A stretch of 64,000 nt of DNA, taken from positions 47,605,466 through 47,669,465 of the forward strand of contig OY743183.1 in assembly GCA_963555705.1 (NCBI GenBank), read 5' to 3'. This DNA is from Ligustrum vulgare. Taxonomy: Eukaryota; Streptophyta; Magnoliopsida; Lamiales; Oleaceae. This document shows positions 22,641 to 35,046 of this stretch, one piece after another (position 1 is the stretch's first letter; every line of letters begins with the position of its first letter). A model generated the notes under the pieces. The model was given only the letters and a program-made list of their open reading frames with translations. It ran no database searches and was not told the origin of the DNA. Both the position numbers and the translations under genes were made by a program.

Positions 22641-23060
22641 TCTCCAGAATGGCATGACCTCAGAAGTTTTTTCTGAATTCACACCGGATAAAACATGGAC
22701 GAAGTAATATGCCGACGTGATTTAGCCCGAACCTGATGTGCCAAAGTAACACCGTTACAAGTTAACAAAAGAATAAGATCATTGATCTAAGCTCTCGCTA
22801 GGGCCTTCTAACAAGCATAATTCCAAGTAAACATGAATAGCTTAGAAAACCCCCACAAATAAGGGATTTCGTCACTCAATGGAATCCATCCCAGACTAAC
22901 AAACTGAGTACTTACAAACGAGGTTATAAGGCATGAATACATGAGACTCCCAGGTGGATGTCCTCCTTTAACTCCGGAGTGAATATTCTATTAGATGAGG
23001 GCGAAGCATACTTGGTTGATAAATCTATGAAACAACCTGAAGAAGAAATTTGAATCAATT

Positions 23061-23349
23061 AAAGAAACTAGGGTAAATGAACTTCCATGAGCCCTATGGG
23101 GAATCAGAATTACCTTGCACACCGCCACAGGAGGAACTCCATTCTCACTGGCTCATGGGTCAGAGGCAGTATGTCCAGTACAAATTGGAGTTTTTTCACC
23201 AGGCCATTTCACTTCGATAAACAATAAATGAAGAAAACTAGTAAGCAGAGAGCTTTCTTTCCTCCTCCAAAAAAGGGGTGATTCACTGGCCGTTGACTCA
23301 ATATCGAGAAAAGATGGTCTAAATACTTCTAAAATAAAGGTCCAATTTT
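23061..23349 (+). pseudogene. Integrase C-terminal remnant of the gypsy pol gene
   Basis: One frame reads through to a pattern typical of the end of the Tat/gypsy integrase core: RVNELP, stop, ALWGIRITLHTATGGTPFS, LAHGSEAVCPVQIGV. The family form has an ELP..LWAYRT..HT.TGETPFSL.YGSEA..PVE pattern. In-frame stops follow at the tryptophan-region and at 'INNK'. The rest of pol is not recognisable. It marks the plus-strand orientation of the element and shows that it once carried pol. Confidence 0.8.
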
Positions 23350-24385
23350 AAAGAAACCCCTTGTCCTAACTTAAAAGGCCGGAATAAAGACTCCAGGGCA
23401 TAGTTGGGGTGGACTTACGGAGTAGAGAATTTCTCTGAAAAATCCTTAATCAATCCATGAAGCATGGATCACCTCCACCACTAGTATCGATAAACAAATT
23501 GTCCTCAGCGTGTTTTACGTAAATTGGATTTCTTAAACTCGTGAGGTGAAATGATTCCTTCATGCGCGCTTTCCATTGAACAAATTGCAAAGTTGTGTTG
23601 GAAAACGCAAAATTATGCAAACAAATAGAATATAAAAAAGGATTGGTCCCAAGTTACAGTTATTAAGGATTGGTTAAACTCGCACCGGAATGAAAGTGGT
23701 CGGAGTTGTCCATGATTATCGCAATTCTTAGATCCGATGAACCCATTGATAGAATGACGAAACATAGCTAGAAGCACAAAAGGTTCGTTCATGCAAGAGA
23801 CTCCGCCACTTGATGGTTAGTACCCAGGAGAAGTGGTACCTATGAAATACGTTGATCAATCTGGAGAGTAAAACTTACGACCTGTTCAAAAGAAACCTTT
23901 ACCATTTAAAGGCATATCCCTCATGTTAGATTTTTAACCAAAAATGGCCCCGATGTAATCACCCCGGACGTAAACAGGGGACTCACGGGGAAGTACGGGT
24001 TGTGACCCATTCAGTCAAATCTAAGCGATGGACATAAATGTCTTAAGCGCTTAGATTTGAGGGACTATCACATCCACAAGTGACTCCAATGACCGGCACA
24101 AGCTTCAGACTATCCTATATTAAACTATGTTCATCCTATGATGACCATCTCATATTGAATGATGACCATCTTACAATACGAACTACTTCTGTATAGCAGA
24201 GCAATATGTAAAATTCCATATAAAGATCAAAGGTGAATTAGATAAAGATTCACAAAAGACAATGACAAAAACAGACATCCTAAGCAGGAGCGCGAGAAAG
24301 GTCGGCGTCTTCAGAAGAAGGGCCACCGGTGACGTCTTCAAGGGGATTTTTCTTACTAACATCTTAGGACTTTGGATAGAAGGCC

Positions 24386-27073
24386 TCAAATCTTCGAAAG
24401 ATTCAGATCAGGGAAGTCATCCTTCACGTCTTTCAAAGCCATTCGTGCCCCGACGTTGGCAAAGAACTGCTGCATAGCTTCGTATTCTGGGATCCCTTCA
24501 GATGTATCATTGAAATGTTGGATGTGTTCACTAATATCTCGCGATGCGAGATATCCCCGCAAGTGTACGGGTCGTGAGAAGTAATAAAGTGGACCTAGGA
24601 GTCCGGATTATCGTCCCACGAGAACTGCTTACTAAGTACCGAAATATTTTAGTTCTACACTTTATTTGAACTAACAAATGAATTTGAGGTTTTAAACTAA
24701 AACTAAAGAATTTAAAATTGGAGAATTGTTTTGTTTTCAAATACGGTTGTAAAGTGGTTGGGATTCACGATTTCACCTAGCCAATTAAATTAATTCCAAT
24801 TCCAGATTTTATTTCCTAAATATGTGATCGATCGAATTCACTAGTTCAAATTGAGATTCCTCTCTCGAGTTTAAATCAATCCTACCTAAATAAGTCAACA
24901 TTTTATCTCTACAGAGGGTCCGAATATTCCTTATCTAGATGCATTACACACAAGAATTCACACACAACCGCAATAATTACAAGAGTATATCTCTATCTCT
25001 CGTTCAATTACCGGATTTATTACCTAGATCTATGTTATTAACTCACCTCTCGGATTATGGAAATAACACATAAAATCATGAATAAGTGGCCAGTTCATTC
25101 ACGCATTAAACGCAATAATAAATCAACACATGCATCAAAGCGTTAAAACACGGAATATGGAATTAAAATAATTAACTAGGCTACATCGTTCAACCCAACA
25201 TCAAATTTAGCTACACGTCATATTTAAATAACAAAAACAAAATATAATGACGTTCATTTAAAATAACAACGAAGAATGGAAAGATTGCACCAATTATCAA
25301 TTCTTCAAGTGTCTTTAATTCACGCCCCTCTGCGATGCTTGATTCTCCAAGAGTTTGATGTTGAAATCTCAATTGTGGCTCGTTCTATGGAGAGCCAAAA
25401 GTCTGAATTTCGTGCCTCTTATGTTGTATATGTAGGTTTTGGAGAAAACCTAGGTCAAAAAGCCCAAAGCCTGTCAAAAATCGCGAGAAAAATCTGATCT
25501 GCGGCCCAGTTGGACAAGCGCGTGATCGCGCAGGCGTAATGACGGCGATCGCGTGGAAGACCCAAAAACTCTTGGGTTATAATTTACAACCATCTCGCAA
25601 TCGCTTGGTGTGTAACCAGCGATCGCGACTTCATCTTTCTTCCGGCTGTGTAAGTTAGTCCCTGACTTTTAATTGCACCTTCAGTCCTCAACTTTCAATT
25701 GTTGCAATTTAGTCTCCAAACTTTATCTTCTTCTCGGTTTGACCATTCAAGCTCTTAATTCATTCAATTAGGTCCTCCAACCTCTGATTTAGTCACTTTG
25801 GCACCAAACATGTTTCCCGGTTGTTGTCACAAACTCCTCACTTGTCCAATTTAGCTCCAATTAAAATCCAATCGTGTCATTTTTTCATTAATTGCTTCAT
25901 TCTTCTTCAATTGGGACATTTTCTGAAAAGTAAACAAATAAACATAAATTAAATATCAAATATTCCCAAACGACAATAATTAATCCTAATTTAGACATAG
26001 AAATAAGTGTATAAAATACGCTTATCAGGATGCCATTAATCACATAGAATCTAAGAGGGTGGTATTGGAGGTGCTTTCCTTAGCTCGCAGGAAAGCCTTT
26101 ATATAGTTAAGCTTAGCAGCAATTTCTGGGGTCACCTCCTAGTCCACCCCCGGAACAATAATCAAACCTTCATCATGGCCTGGGGGATCCGGAGCCTGTG
26201 AAAAGAAATCTGAGTTGGAGACATCCCCTCTGCCTCTGTTAGGATCAACTGGTGGAGGTAAATCGGTTACATCCACCTCGGAAGAACCAGATATGCATTT
26301 GCTTTTCTTTAGCCTCTTCAGTGGAGGCACCTCAGGCCTCATTACCTCCACAACATCCTCATCAGAAGGATCATTAGCCAAGGATCTTTTGGACTTTTTC
26401 TCTTCCTTTTGCTTTGACTTTCGCTCTCTCTCTAGAGCCTCATGTTTGGCTCCGAATTCCTCCTTCACTTCCAATAATTGCTGACCCTTAGACAACAAGA
26501 TCGGTGGAGGGAGCAGCACCGAAAGAGGCTTTATGAGCTTTGCAGTTGAGGCATCAGCTGTGTTCTTTGCAACTTCCACTTGGAAATTGTTGAGCAAAGA
26601 CTTCTGCTTACGATCCTCGTCACTCCCGAGCCTCAACAGAAGTGGAATCTTCTTTGCCATCAGGCTTTTGAGGGAAACCTTGGGAAGTTCTTTAGAACCT
26701 ATTCATCAAAACGAAATTGTCAGTCAAAGGCACTTCGGACAACGACACAATTAACACAAGGAATATAGAACTTACCCATATCTCGCATAAGCTCGTGCTT
26801 GATGAAAAGTTTTTTCTTCAATATCACCTCTGGGAAAGTAGCACAGTACGCAAAGAGCTTCTTCACCACGATCAGGTCCTCCTTAGGGAGAAAGTGTGCG
26901 TATTGCTGACCTGCAAAGATAACACAGAAGGTTATCGTTGAAACTCAAAATAGCCTACATCATACTTACATTCACACTAAGAATACAAAAGACTCACGAG
27001 GGCAAGAGAGAGTCCGAGGAACAGTAATTTCAGGAACCGGATCCAAAGGGGAGCACTGCCATTTGCCGGCTAC
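24386..27073 (-). pseudogene. Spliced antisense gene of the gypsy element, split by a solo LTR
   Basis: On the minus strand, opposite to the element, I read exons with correct GT-AG junctions: ending at 26998 (donor GTGAGT), 26910-26776 (acceptor TTTGCAG, donor GTAAGT) and from 26698 (acceptor AATAG). The codon phases match across both junctions. The second exon encodes QQYAHFLPKEDLIVVKKLFA and continues to LRDM-like LMRDMG. The third encodes SKELPKVSLKSLMAKKIPLL and then a charged Lys/Glu/Pro-rich region. A stop lies at 26141-26139, then coding-like sequence continues to a frameshift near the LTR. Beyond the LTR the last part, ending FPDLNLSKI then TGA at 24388-24386, is still readable. Upstream, a TGA at 27076-27074 ends the visible first exon unless an intron acceptor lies there. 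It resembles the poorly characterised plant transposon-associated proteins with charged tails. The function is unknown. Confidence 0.65.
24525..26027. mobile_element. Solo LTR (1503 bp) with 5-bp target duplication GGATG
   Basis: The element starts TGTTCACT and ends GCTTATCA. It is flanked by GGATG at 24520-24524 and 26028-26032. There is no internal region, so it arose by LTR-LTR recombination. It interrupts the coding sequence of the antisense gene, so it is younger than the host element. A diverged relative of its left half lies at 54345-55090. A 73-codon frame at 25276-25497 lies wholly in the LTR and is not a gene. Orientation is uncertain. Confidence 0.88.
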
Positions 27074-28043
27074 TCAAAACCATTGTGTCCTCCAATGTTT
27101 CATGGAGGTCGGATGTCACGTAATAATGGGAGGATGCTGTTCCCTGGTGGTAATGTAGTACCAATCCGAAATATCAACCTTATCCCTCCGAGCTACCTTA
27201 TCCCTCTAAAGTACCCCTTCCAAAGGAGTCCTTCTCTTGCCCTTTCACGAGAGACTTTTGCAATTGACTCCTCCTAAGAGGGGACTTTTTCAACTAACTC
27301 ATTTTACAAAGGACTCTGTCATTGGTCGATTCCACTCTAGACAAAACATCCAAAAGCTATAAATTCTAACCCCAGCCATGAATGCCCGGGACTTCAGATT
27401 TAAAGAATTAGAGTGCATATACACGCATGTCGACACAAGACACAACGTATATATACGTTGTTTCATATTCTCCAAAGATACACATGTCTAAACAAGGCAG
27501 GCTTGTAAGCCCTCCAATTGCTTGAATTAAGCGTATTCTCTCTGCTATCCAGACGGGCTATTAGCCCTCACACATCTAGGGGTAAGAACTTCAATGTTAT
27601 TGAAGACAACTATATAATTCCCCTCCTATTTGAGGCATGTTCGGGGTATTTCTATGAGCCTATATGTCTTCGTAAGTTCGAAGCACGCTCATGTATTCTT
27701 TTTATTGGGAGAAAAGATACACTTTCAAAATTTGAATAACACAGCCCAATACTCTCTTAACATAACTAAGAAAAGTCTACTTGAAAGGGTTGTCAAGTGT
27801 TCAAATAAGGACCCAAGTGTCCAAACTATATTAAAGCGTGGACCCAAGTGCCTATATTATTCCTCGGCGACGCTTTACCATGCAAAATATATTCTATTTT
27901 TTCCATTCGGTGATATCTTGCAAGAAGGTTTTTTATATATATTTTCTATTTTGGTTATTTCTTAGAGTATACACACATTCCATCATCTTCGATCACTTAT
28001 ATTTTAAAGTCCGGTTCGCACATAAATGAACCAACCAGACTTG

Positions 28044-28057
28044 ACTTGAGGGACTAG
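28044..28057 (+). other. Polypurine tract region of the gypsy element
   Basis: ACTTGAGGGACTAG lies immediately before the 3' LTR start TGTTACG. It is the expected place for the plus-strand primer, although interrupted by pyrimidines. A similar ATTTGAGGGACTATCAC occurs at about 24055-24071, perhaps a relic of another element. Confidence 0.5.
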
Positions 28058-28283
28058 TGTTACGACCATGACTAATTGGACACACCACGTCATCCATATG
28101 AGTCCACTAGGGGATCCACAAAATATCCAGTAATCTAATCATGACTCACAGGCCAAAACTCTGGATCCCAAACTTGCTAGATTCTTATATGTCGAGGTAC
28201 CCCTATGCCGAGATACCCTTCTGCCGAGGTACTCCTAAGCCGAGGTGAGTACCCTGGAAAGGCGACAAGACAGCTTGAGATGA
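28058..28283 (+). repeat. 3' LTR of the gypsy element, truncated
   Basis: It aligns to the first part of the 5' LTR and stops abruptly after GCTTGAGATGA. The following sequence (CTCGACATTTTG) is unrelated to the 5' LTR continuation. About two thirds of the LTR is missing, so the target duplication cannot be checked. Confidence 0.8.
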
Positions 28284-30726
28284 CTCGACATTTTGTGTTC
28301 GTTTATCTCGTATAAGCTTATCATAGTATCGTTGCTAGCATCTAGGAAGAGAGATATTTAAGATTCATTGTCTCGCAAAGTGGTACTTTTCTCAACATCG
28401 ATAATGATTGGAAGTGACTTGGTAATCGGACAACGTCCATTGTTATTTTGAAGTAACATTATAAACGGAGAACTTCTCAATTTATTTTCTGAGAAGCTCA
28501 ATGTTGAGAGACTAAAATCTCGAATCCAGTTGAAATTCAAAGTTCCAAACATAATATATCATCGTCTAATGTAGTAGACAATCAAAATTTCCAGTTGTAT
28601 AGTAGTGACCAATATCAGTTAGACTTGAAAGGATGACGACTGAAAGTGGCTTTGCGACCGAACAACATCCATTGTCAGTCGAAGTTACAATATTAATTAA
28701 ACTTAGACGTATTGTTTGCATTGCTTAATTTGCTATCTCCTCGTAGGCTCAAGCACCGAACATAATATTGCAACAAAATGAATAGTAGATGTGTCATTTG
28801 TCTAAAAAAGTCATTTTAGAACTAAAATTAATTTGACGTGAATATTGGGAAACCAACTTGAAATAGAAATAAAATCTCGACATTTTACGCTTGAATATTC
28901 AATACTCATGACTGTTCTCGACATTTACAAATGTCATTCTCAACATTTTGGACCTGTTTTTCTAGATAATTGACATATCATGTGTCAAGGACTCAAGAAT
29001 GACATAATCTGTCCAACATAATGAGTTTAAGCCAAAATACATGAAAAAATGCGCCGAGTGACTATTTCAAAAATGACAACATCCTTCGAAAAGTCCCTAA
29101 AAGATGTGCAAAGTGTGAATAAAAAAAATCACATAAAATCATTGTTTTTTCTTCCCCTTTTTCTTCCTTAAGACAAAATAAAATCAAGTAAAAGTCCTTT
29201 TTCTTCTTTCCCATAGTGCGTGCAAGAAGAATCCCAAGTAAAAGCTCAACAAGAACTTTAAGACCAAAGCAAGAATGGGATGTCCACCAAACACGAACAA
29301 GGTGTTCCTGGCAAATGGAGTGCCGCTTAAAAATACCCATACACAAAATGGCCAAAAATTGAATAAATGAGCTTCGAACCACAGTGAATAATCAAAAGGC
29401 AAGAACCCAAAAGCCAATACAACTCCAAAATCACAATATGTATATATGCATATGTAGTAGATAGATAGGATATATAGATAGGATATAGATATGTTAGCTG
29501 TCAAGTTTTCATTGGTCAAGTACAATAGAATATTATAATAAAAAAATTGTCCTTAACGTGGAATTTCAAATTTGTAGTAAGGACATTTAAGTTCAAAATT
29601 TAAGAAAATGAACATCACAAAAAATTGGGACATTTTTGCAAATGACAATGTGAAAATGGACATTTTATGTAATTTCCTCTATTTTTAATTATTAAATCTT
29701 GATTTTTGAAAAAAAATGTTAAGTTTGTTAGTTTTAGAAAATGAAACGTAAAGTGTTGTAGTTATCTATTTTTCCCTAATTTTTTTTCATGTAAATGAAG
29801 AAAGCCTTTTTTTTGTTTTTTGGGAAGAGAACTCAAAGAATTTTTTTTGTTTTTTGGGAAGTGAACTCAAAGAAAATTACTTCACTATTGTAAAATGCTT
29901 TCTTAGTTTACCGGAGAAGTGAGATAATGTGTTATCCTACTCCCGTTAAAATGACAAATTATGCAAATAATTCTAGAGTTTAAGCTAATTAAGTATTTTT
30001 TTCTAAAAGGGTAGAAAAATGACAATTAATAGTAGCCAAGTTGAGATTAGAACCTACGTACATGTTGACATCAAGTGAACATTTACTCCTTAAACTATAT
30101 TCTTATTCAGGACACTATCTTAAGTTTCATTGTTTAATTAGTAAATAAATATTAAAAAATCCAAAAAAAAAATAAAAATTAAAAGGATCCACCACACAAT
30201 CACAATTCACTCCAATCTATTTGCCATCCAGTCAGCCACATCAAGGTTAAACACAAATAAACAATAGATTGGAAAATGAATTTGAAATGATATGAATGCA
30301 ATCAAATGAAGTGTTGTAAAACATCATGTAATTGTATAACCAGTAGTCGTGTGAGGATGAATCGAGGGCTCAAAATATGCCAAATAAACCACACAGGTAC
30401 CACACGAAGAAGGCTAGGAGAAGACTTCGAGGCAACCCAAACCATCACTAATTTCAACAAGAAAGTACCGAACAGAGATTGCAAAAATAGCACCGAGGCA
30501 GAGGCTCGGTATCAACCACAAAAGAGGGATCGACGAGGTCCAACCACGGAAGGGAACTAACGCCGGACAACAAGCAGCGAAGAAAACAGATAGTGAGCTC
30601 ACAAAGAGAGGTTCATTTGGTTCTCACCACGAGAAAAAAGGGAGCAACTGCTTTTAACGAGAGAAACGAATTTAAACTTCTTACAAAACATATTTATCAT
30701 GATCGCTTTTCAAGCTTTCTAACATA
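28284..30726. other. Intergenic, no gene recognised
   Basis: Moderately AT-rich DNA. Short antisense frames at 29062-29525 and 30302-30602 have no recognisable domain. A direct repeat of a 'gaattttttttgttttttggga' type phrase occurs near 29810-29870. No terminal repeats were found. Confidence 0.5.
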
Positions 30727-31847
30727 CTAGTATTACATTCGTACGATGCACGATCATTTGCTACTATATCGAATTTATATGTTAACATATGAAATTATTA
30801 TTTAATTAAAAATGAGAAACGAAGGAAGATAAATAATTACAAAAAAAAGTACAATTACATATACCTTAATTTTTTTTCACGGTTTGCACGTTTACTGTTC
30901 TAGAAGATTTATGCTCAGGATTTAATTAAAATGAAAATGAAAAGAAAAATAGATCGATGAACGCTCCTATTTCATTTTCTATTTTAAAGAAAAATATTTA
31001 TGTGATACAAACAACGTTTTATTTTTATTTTATTTTTTTACAAATTTAAAAAAAAAAAATTGTAATTCATTTTCATATGTTAACATATGAAATGAATATT
31101 TAATTAAGAATGGGAAATGAAGGAAGATAATTAATCAAAAAAAATGTAAAATCATACATACCTTCATTTTTTTTTATTTTTTTACACCGGTTGTATGTCT
31201 ACCTTTCAGGAAATTTCTTTAAATATTGTAATTTAAACTAACTTAAATTTTAAGTGAGAAAATAGAATTACATTTAAATAGAATTTGTAATAAGTGAAAA
31301 AAATAAATATATTTATGATATATGCTCTGAATTTTATTAAAATAAAAATGAAAGAAAAAATAGGTTGATGAACGCTACTATTTCATTCTCTTTATGTGAT
31401 ATTGACAATTTTTTTTTGTTCGAATTTTTAAAAAAAATTGTAATTGATTTTCAAGAGCAGAAGGTAGACCAAAAAACTTCAAGACGATTTGATCTTTAAG
31501 ACGATTATACGGACAATATATTTTTAGTTTGCTCTAACTTGTTATCATGTATAATATTTCTACTTAAGATCTTCGATTTGACACCAATATTACATATTTT
31601 TTTCAACATCAAAATAATATAATAATTATAAAAAGAATAATAATTAATACAAAAAATAATATGTAGATAGTATTATAGAATTTAAATGATATAATTTAAA
31701 ATGAATGAGATATTGAATAAAATTAAAAAATATAAAAGCTTTTACATTTGATATTTGAGAAGATTTTACGGACAATATGTTTACGGTTTGTTCTCACTTG
31801 TTTAGCTTGTATTAAACTTTTCACTGAGATGTCAAAATATAATAAAA
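30727..31847 (-). mobile_element. Helitron-type sequences, 3' end at 30727 (family 3) plus family-2 remnant
   Basis: The minus-strand 3' end reads as a short hairpin, GTGCATCGTACGAATGTAATA, followed by CTAG at 30730-30727. This is the Helitron 3' signature. The body repeats a palindromic CATATGTTAACATATG module at about 30775 and 31075 and matches 41442-42051. From about 31490 the sequence instead resembles the 5' half of the family-2 elements to the right, which Helitron A appears to have interrupted. No protein is encoded. Confidence 0.6.
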
Positions 31848-32049
31848 CTAGTAAATCACCCGTTCGATGCATGGAAAGAAACATCTGGATAAAGATAATT
31901 CAATGTGAAATTAGATGAATCCTTTAAATAAAATAAATAAATTTCACAAGTAAGAAATAAAATCATCTTTTATTGGTTTCATATGACTACAAATTCGGGA
32001 ATACTTCTTTGTACGCAACATTGTTTATTGATTTTGTTGGTCTTCCATT

Positions 32050-33134
32050 CTTATTATAAATCAACATCTTTAATCTGGAACTACTTGTTACCCTAGAAAT
32101 CTCAACATAGAGTTGTCTATGTGTAAACACCAGTCGTTTAAGAGGAAGTCCCACATGCGAGAATGATTATCCCTGGCTCTTATTGATAGTCATGATATAT
32201 GATACCATCAATGAAAATTGTCTTCTTTCAAATCTAATAGGTATCCTAGAATCAAAAGGGCTCAATGATATCATTGGAATAAAGAACTGGTGTCCTGCAT
32301 TGATGTCATAAAGAATTTGACCTTCTAGAACATGGTCATCAAGTTTTGTAACTTTCAATATTGTTCCATTGCACAATCTCTCTGTATGATTAATATTTCT
32401 CAGAAAGAACTTGTGTCCTTCACTTATCCGCTGTAACGATCCACCACGTGGCGCAATAATAATATCCCTGTGTCCAGGTCATATATCAAACAATCAATTC
32501 AGAAATTTCATCGACAATAGGAAAATCATATTGGCTATCATCAGTCGCCCACCAACCAATAAGTATAAGTCTTACATTTGAAGTGTTTTCCTCAATCATC
32601 TTTTCTCAAACCGACCTAAACTGTCTTAAAAATTTATTGTATTTGTCTAGCATATCCTTCAAATCAGAAACTTATACAATCACGCAACATTGAATCGCAT
32701 GATTCACTCCTACTCGGGGACATTTAAAGACATAATTAAATTTTAGACTATCACAACAAAATTATCCGTAAACAATAAAAATATAAAGGCAATAAATACA
32801 TAATACGTACCCCACGACCCTCTTTCTACTTTCAACCTCATTCACATTGTCAACAATGTAAAACGAGCAAATTGTAGAATTGAACTGTCATCAAGCAACA
32901 GACTCCCAATCTAAGGACAATTTTAACTGTGTAATTTGAAGACGGGAGGCCTCTACTATCATTTAGCCCATTATCTATTCCCCCCATATAAATGAATAAA
33001 AACATTATATTATATGTCCGAATGTTCTCAACGAAATTCTTAATCTTGTCGTCCTTGCCATGTAACAAATCATTCAAAATAAGAGGATGGTCTTTCGTAA
33101 AAGGAATCTTCACTTTCTCCTGCATACAACAAAG
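32050..33134 (-). pseudogene. Helitron protein remnant: N-terminal domain fused to helicase C-terminus (copy A)
   Basis: Minus strand, in order: a Helitron-like N-terminal block, FVENIRTYNIMFLFIYMGG (about 33050), then NVRLILIGWWATDD (about 32560), then RDIIIAPRGGSLQRISEGHK running on to FFLRNINHTERLCNGT (about 32440-32360). Next come LSPFDSRIPIRFERRQFSL and MTINKSQG (about 32170), and finally FTHRQLYVEISRV. The last group is the C-terminal end of PIF1-type Helitron helicases. The HUH endonuclease and helicase Walker motifs are absent because the protein jumps from the N-terminal domain directly to the helicase tail at SLQRISE|GHKFFLRN. In copy A a TAA follows KSQG, and stops and frameshifts interrupt the upstream block. 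It cannot encode a working transposase. Confidence 0.8.
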
Positions 33135-33774
33135 TAGGGGTGAACAAATAAACCGCGAAATCGAACTAAACTGCAACAAATGACTTGGTTTGGTTAAGTT
33201 TGAAAAAACTCCAAACCGCCTTAAATGATTTGTTTAGGTTTCAAATGTCAAAACAACGGTTTCAAACAGCCAACCTGCGAAATTTTAAAAAATTAAAAAA
33301 ACTAAAATAAAAAAAGGCAAATGTTCAATTAAAAAAAAAAAATGCAACACACTTTTTATGGTCAACAAATCAAAATTAAGGAATCAAAAATTAATTTGTT
33401 CAAATCCAAAACTATTTGAAAATAATTCTTGCTTCTACAATTCATAATCATCTTCCAAGACATTTTATCAAAATAAAATTTTTAATATAAGAGCTAACCA
33501 CAGTTTGTTTATAAACATGAATTGATTCATAATAAAGTACTCAATTGGAAACTTAATACTATTATTGAGCTAGTTTCAACTTGAAATTTTAGACAAATAT
33601 GTGTCTTTGAACTCGCTTTGAAATATAATAATTCATTCGTTGGCAATCCGCGGTTTCAAACAGCACCAAACCTAAAAAATAGTTTGATTTGATTTGGAAA
33701 AATTTCAAACCTTTTTAAATTGTTTGATTTGAAATAGTACTACAAATCGCCCAAACCAAACCGTGTTCACCCAA
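33135..33774. mobile_element. hAT-type MITE within Helitron A (640 bp)
   Basis: The ends are TAGGGGTGAACA and TGTTCACCC. It is flanked by the 8-bp duplication CAACAAAG at 33127-33134 and 33775-33782. An 8-bp duplication and a TAGGGGTG terminus are typical of hAT elements. The inside is rich in 'tggtttgg' and 'aaaccaaacc' complementary tracts. The same insertion is in Helitron B, so it predates amplification. Confidence 0.82.
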
Positions 33775-35046
33775 CAACAAAGTGAGAACTTCGGATTACG
33801 ACATGTTTTATAATGCTTATCCACTCTCTCCTAGCACCAAAATAAACAATTAAATGTAAGATCTCCAATGTTCATCCACTATGAACAATCAAATAATAGA
33901 TGAAAAAGTTAATAATATAGATCATACGTATAAAAGATAAAATTTACTGTTTTGACTATTGACAATGAAAAACAACAGTACAACACGTATAAGAAATGAA
34001 TTCGATAATCATGAAAAAAGGAAAAAAAAAAACTAAAATTGTGAGATTGACAAAGATGCATCAAATTCATGTTGTTATAGGTTTTTGCAATATTTATACA
34101 ACGTAATTTTTTTCTGATGGAGATTATAATATAACATTGATCATCTTAATTTTCAGTTAAGTCAATTGGGAGACAATTTACTTATTGTTGTAGAAATTTA
34201 AGAATCATAAATATTGAATCAAAATATAATAGTTCATATCACATCATAGTTAATTATTTTTTTAAATTTAGACTTAACAGTTAGGAGAAAAAATGTTAAT
34301 AACTATATAATTTCAAAGCAATATAAATAAATTTGTTAACTGTTAATGTTAAAAAATATGATATGAGACTTGCTGGAATAAAAAATTAAATAATACTTAA
34401 ATGTAATTGTAAATAAAATTATTTTGATAAATAATCTGATATAGAAAAAAAGGTTATTATGTATATATAAAAAAGAACTTAGAAGTATGATTATTTATAA
34501 CAAAATTTAATACAACTTCATTAAATATTCAATATAAATGAAAATGAAAATTAGACATTAGATTTGTATGACTGAAAGAAATTATTCATCCATAAGATTG
34601 AGACCAATAAAATATCACAATAATTGTAAAAGTTTATTTGTCTGTTAAATGTAACATTCTATATAAAAAAAAAAGCTAAATAATTTAATAGAACGCAATA
34701 CGAATGCCCTCGAATTTTTAGATGTACTAAATAACGAAAAAAATAAGATTATTTATAAAAACTTTTATACGATAAGGTTTATTTAGTATTAGATGCGTAA
34801 TACAACTTCTATATAATTTTGAATTGAAAATTTTACATTGAATTTGTATGACTGAACACAAATATTTATTTTTAAGATTCAAAACATTAAAAGTTCAGAA
34901 TAATTTTCTGAAAAGAGAGATTTAAATACAAATAACCAAATATAAATAAGTAAAAAAAAAAAATCTCCGTAAAAATATTTAAGTGAAAGTAACAGTGTGA
35001 ACACAATAAAAGCTGATTTTGGAATGTGAATACAGTAAAAGCTAAG

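Larger units (their letters stand above)
19787..28283 (+). mobile_element. Decayed Ty3-gypsy LTR retrotransposon, probably Tat-like
   Basis: Direct repeats starting TGTTACGACCATGACTAATT at 19787 and 28058 are the two LTRs. Next to the 5' LTR is a primer-site-like TTTTGACGCCGTCTATAAG, close to the TGGCGCCGTCTGTGGG form used by many plant gypsy elements. A purine-rich tract precedes the 3' LTR. Inside, in order, are three tandem arrays (20520-22080), a degenerate integrase C-terminus (23061-23349) and an antisense spliced gene (24386-27073). A nested solo LTR (24525-26027) splits the antisense gene. Gag, protease, reverse transcriptase and RNase H were not found. Antisense genes between pol and the 3' LTR are known from some Tat-lineage elements, which supports that assignment. 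Confidence 0.8.

Noticed and set aside
24055..24071. A second polypurine tract followed by another LTR start
   Set aside because: The sequence after it does not match either LTR of the element or any other repeat in the window.
29062..29525. Minus-strand frames of 106 and 113 codons with hydrophobic stretches
   Set aside because: They overlap each other in different frames, show no recognisable family and lie in AT-rich DNA, so chance is more likely.
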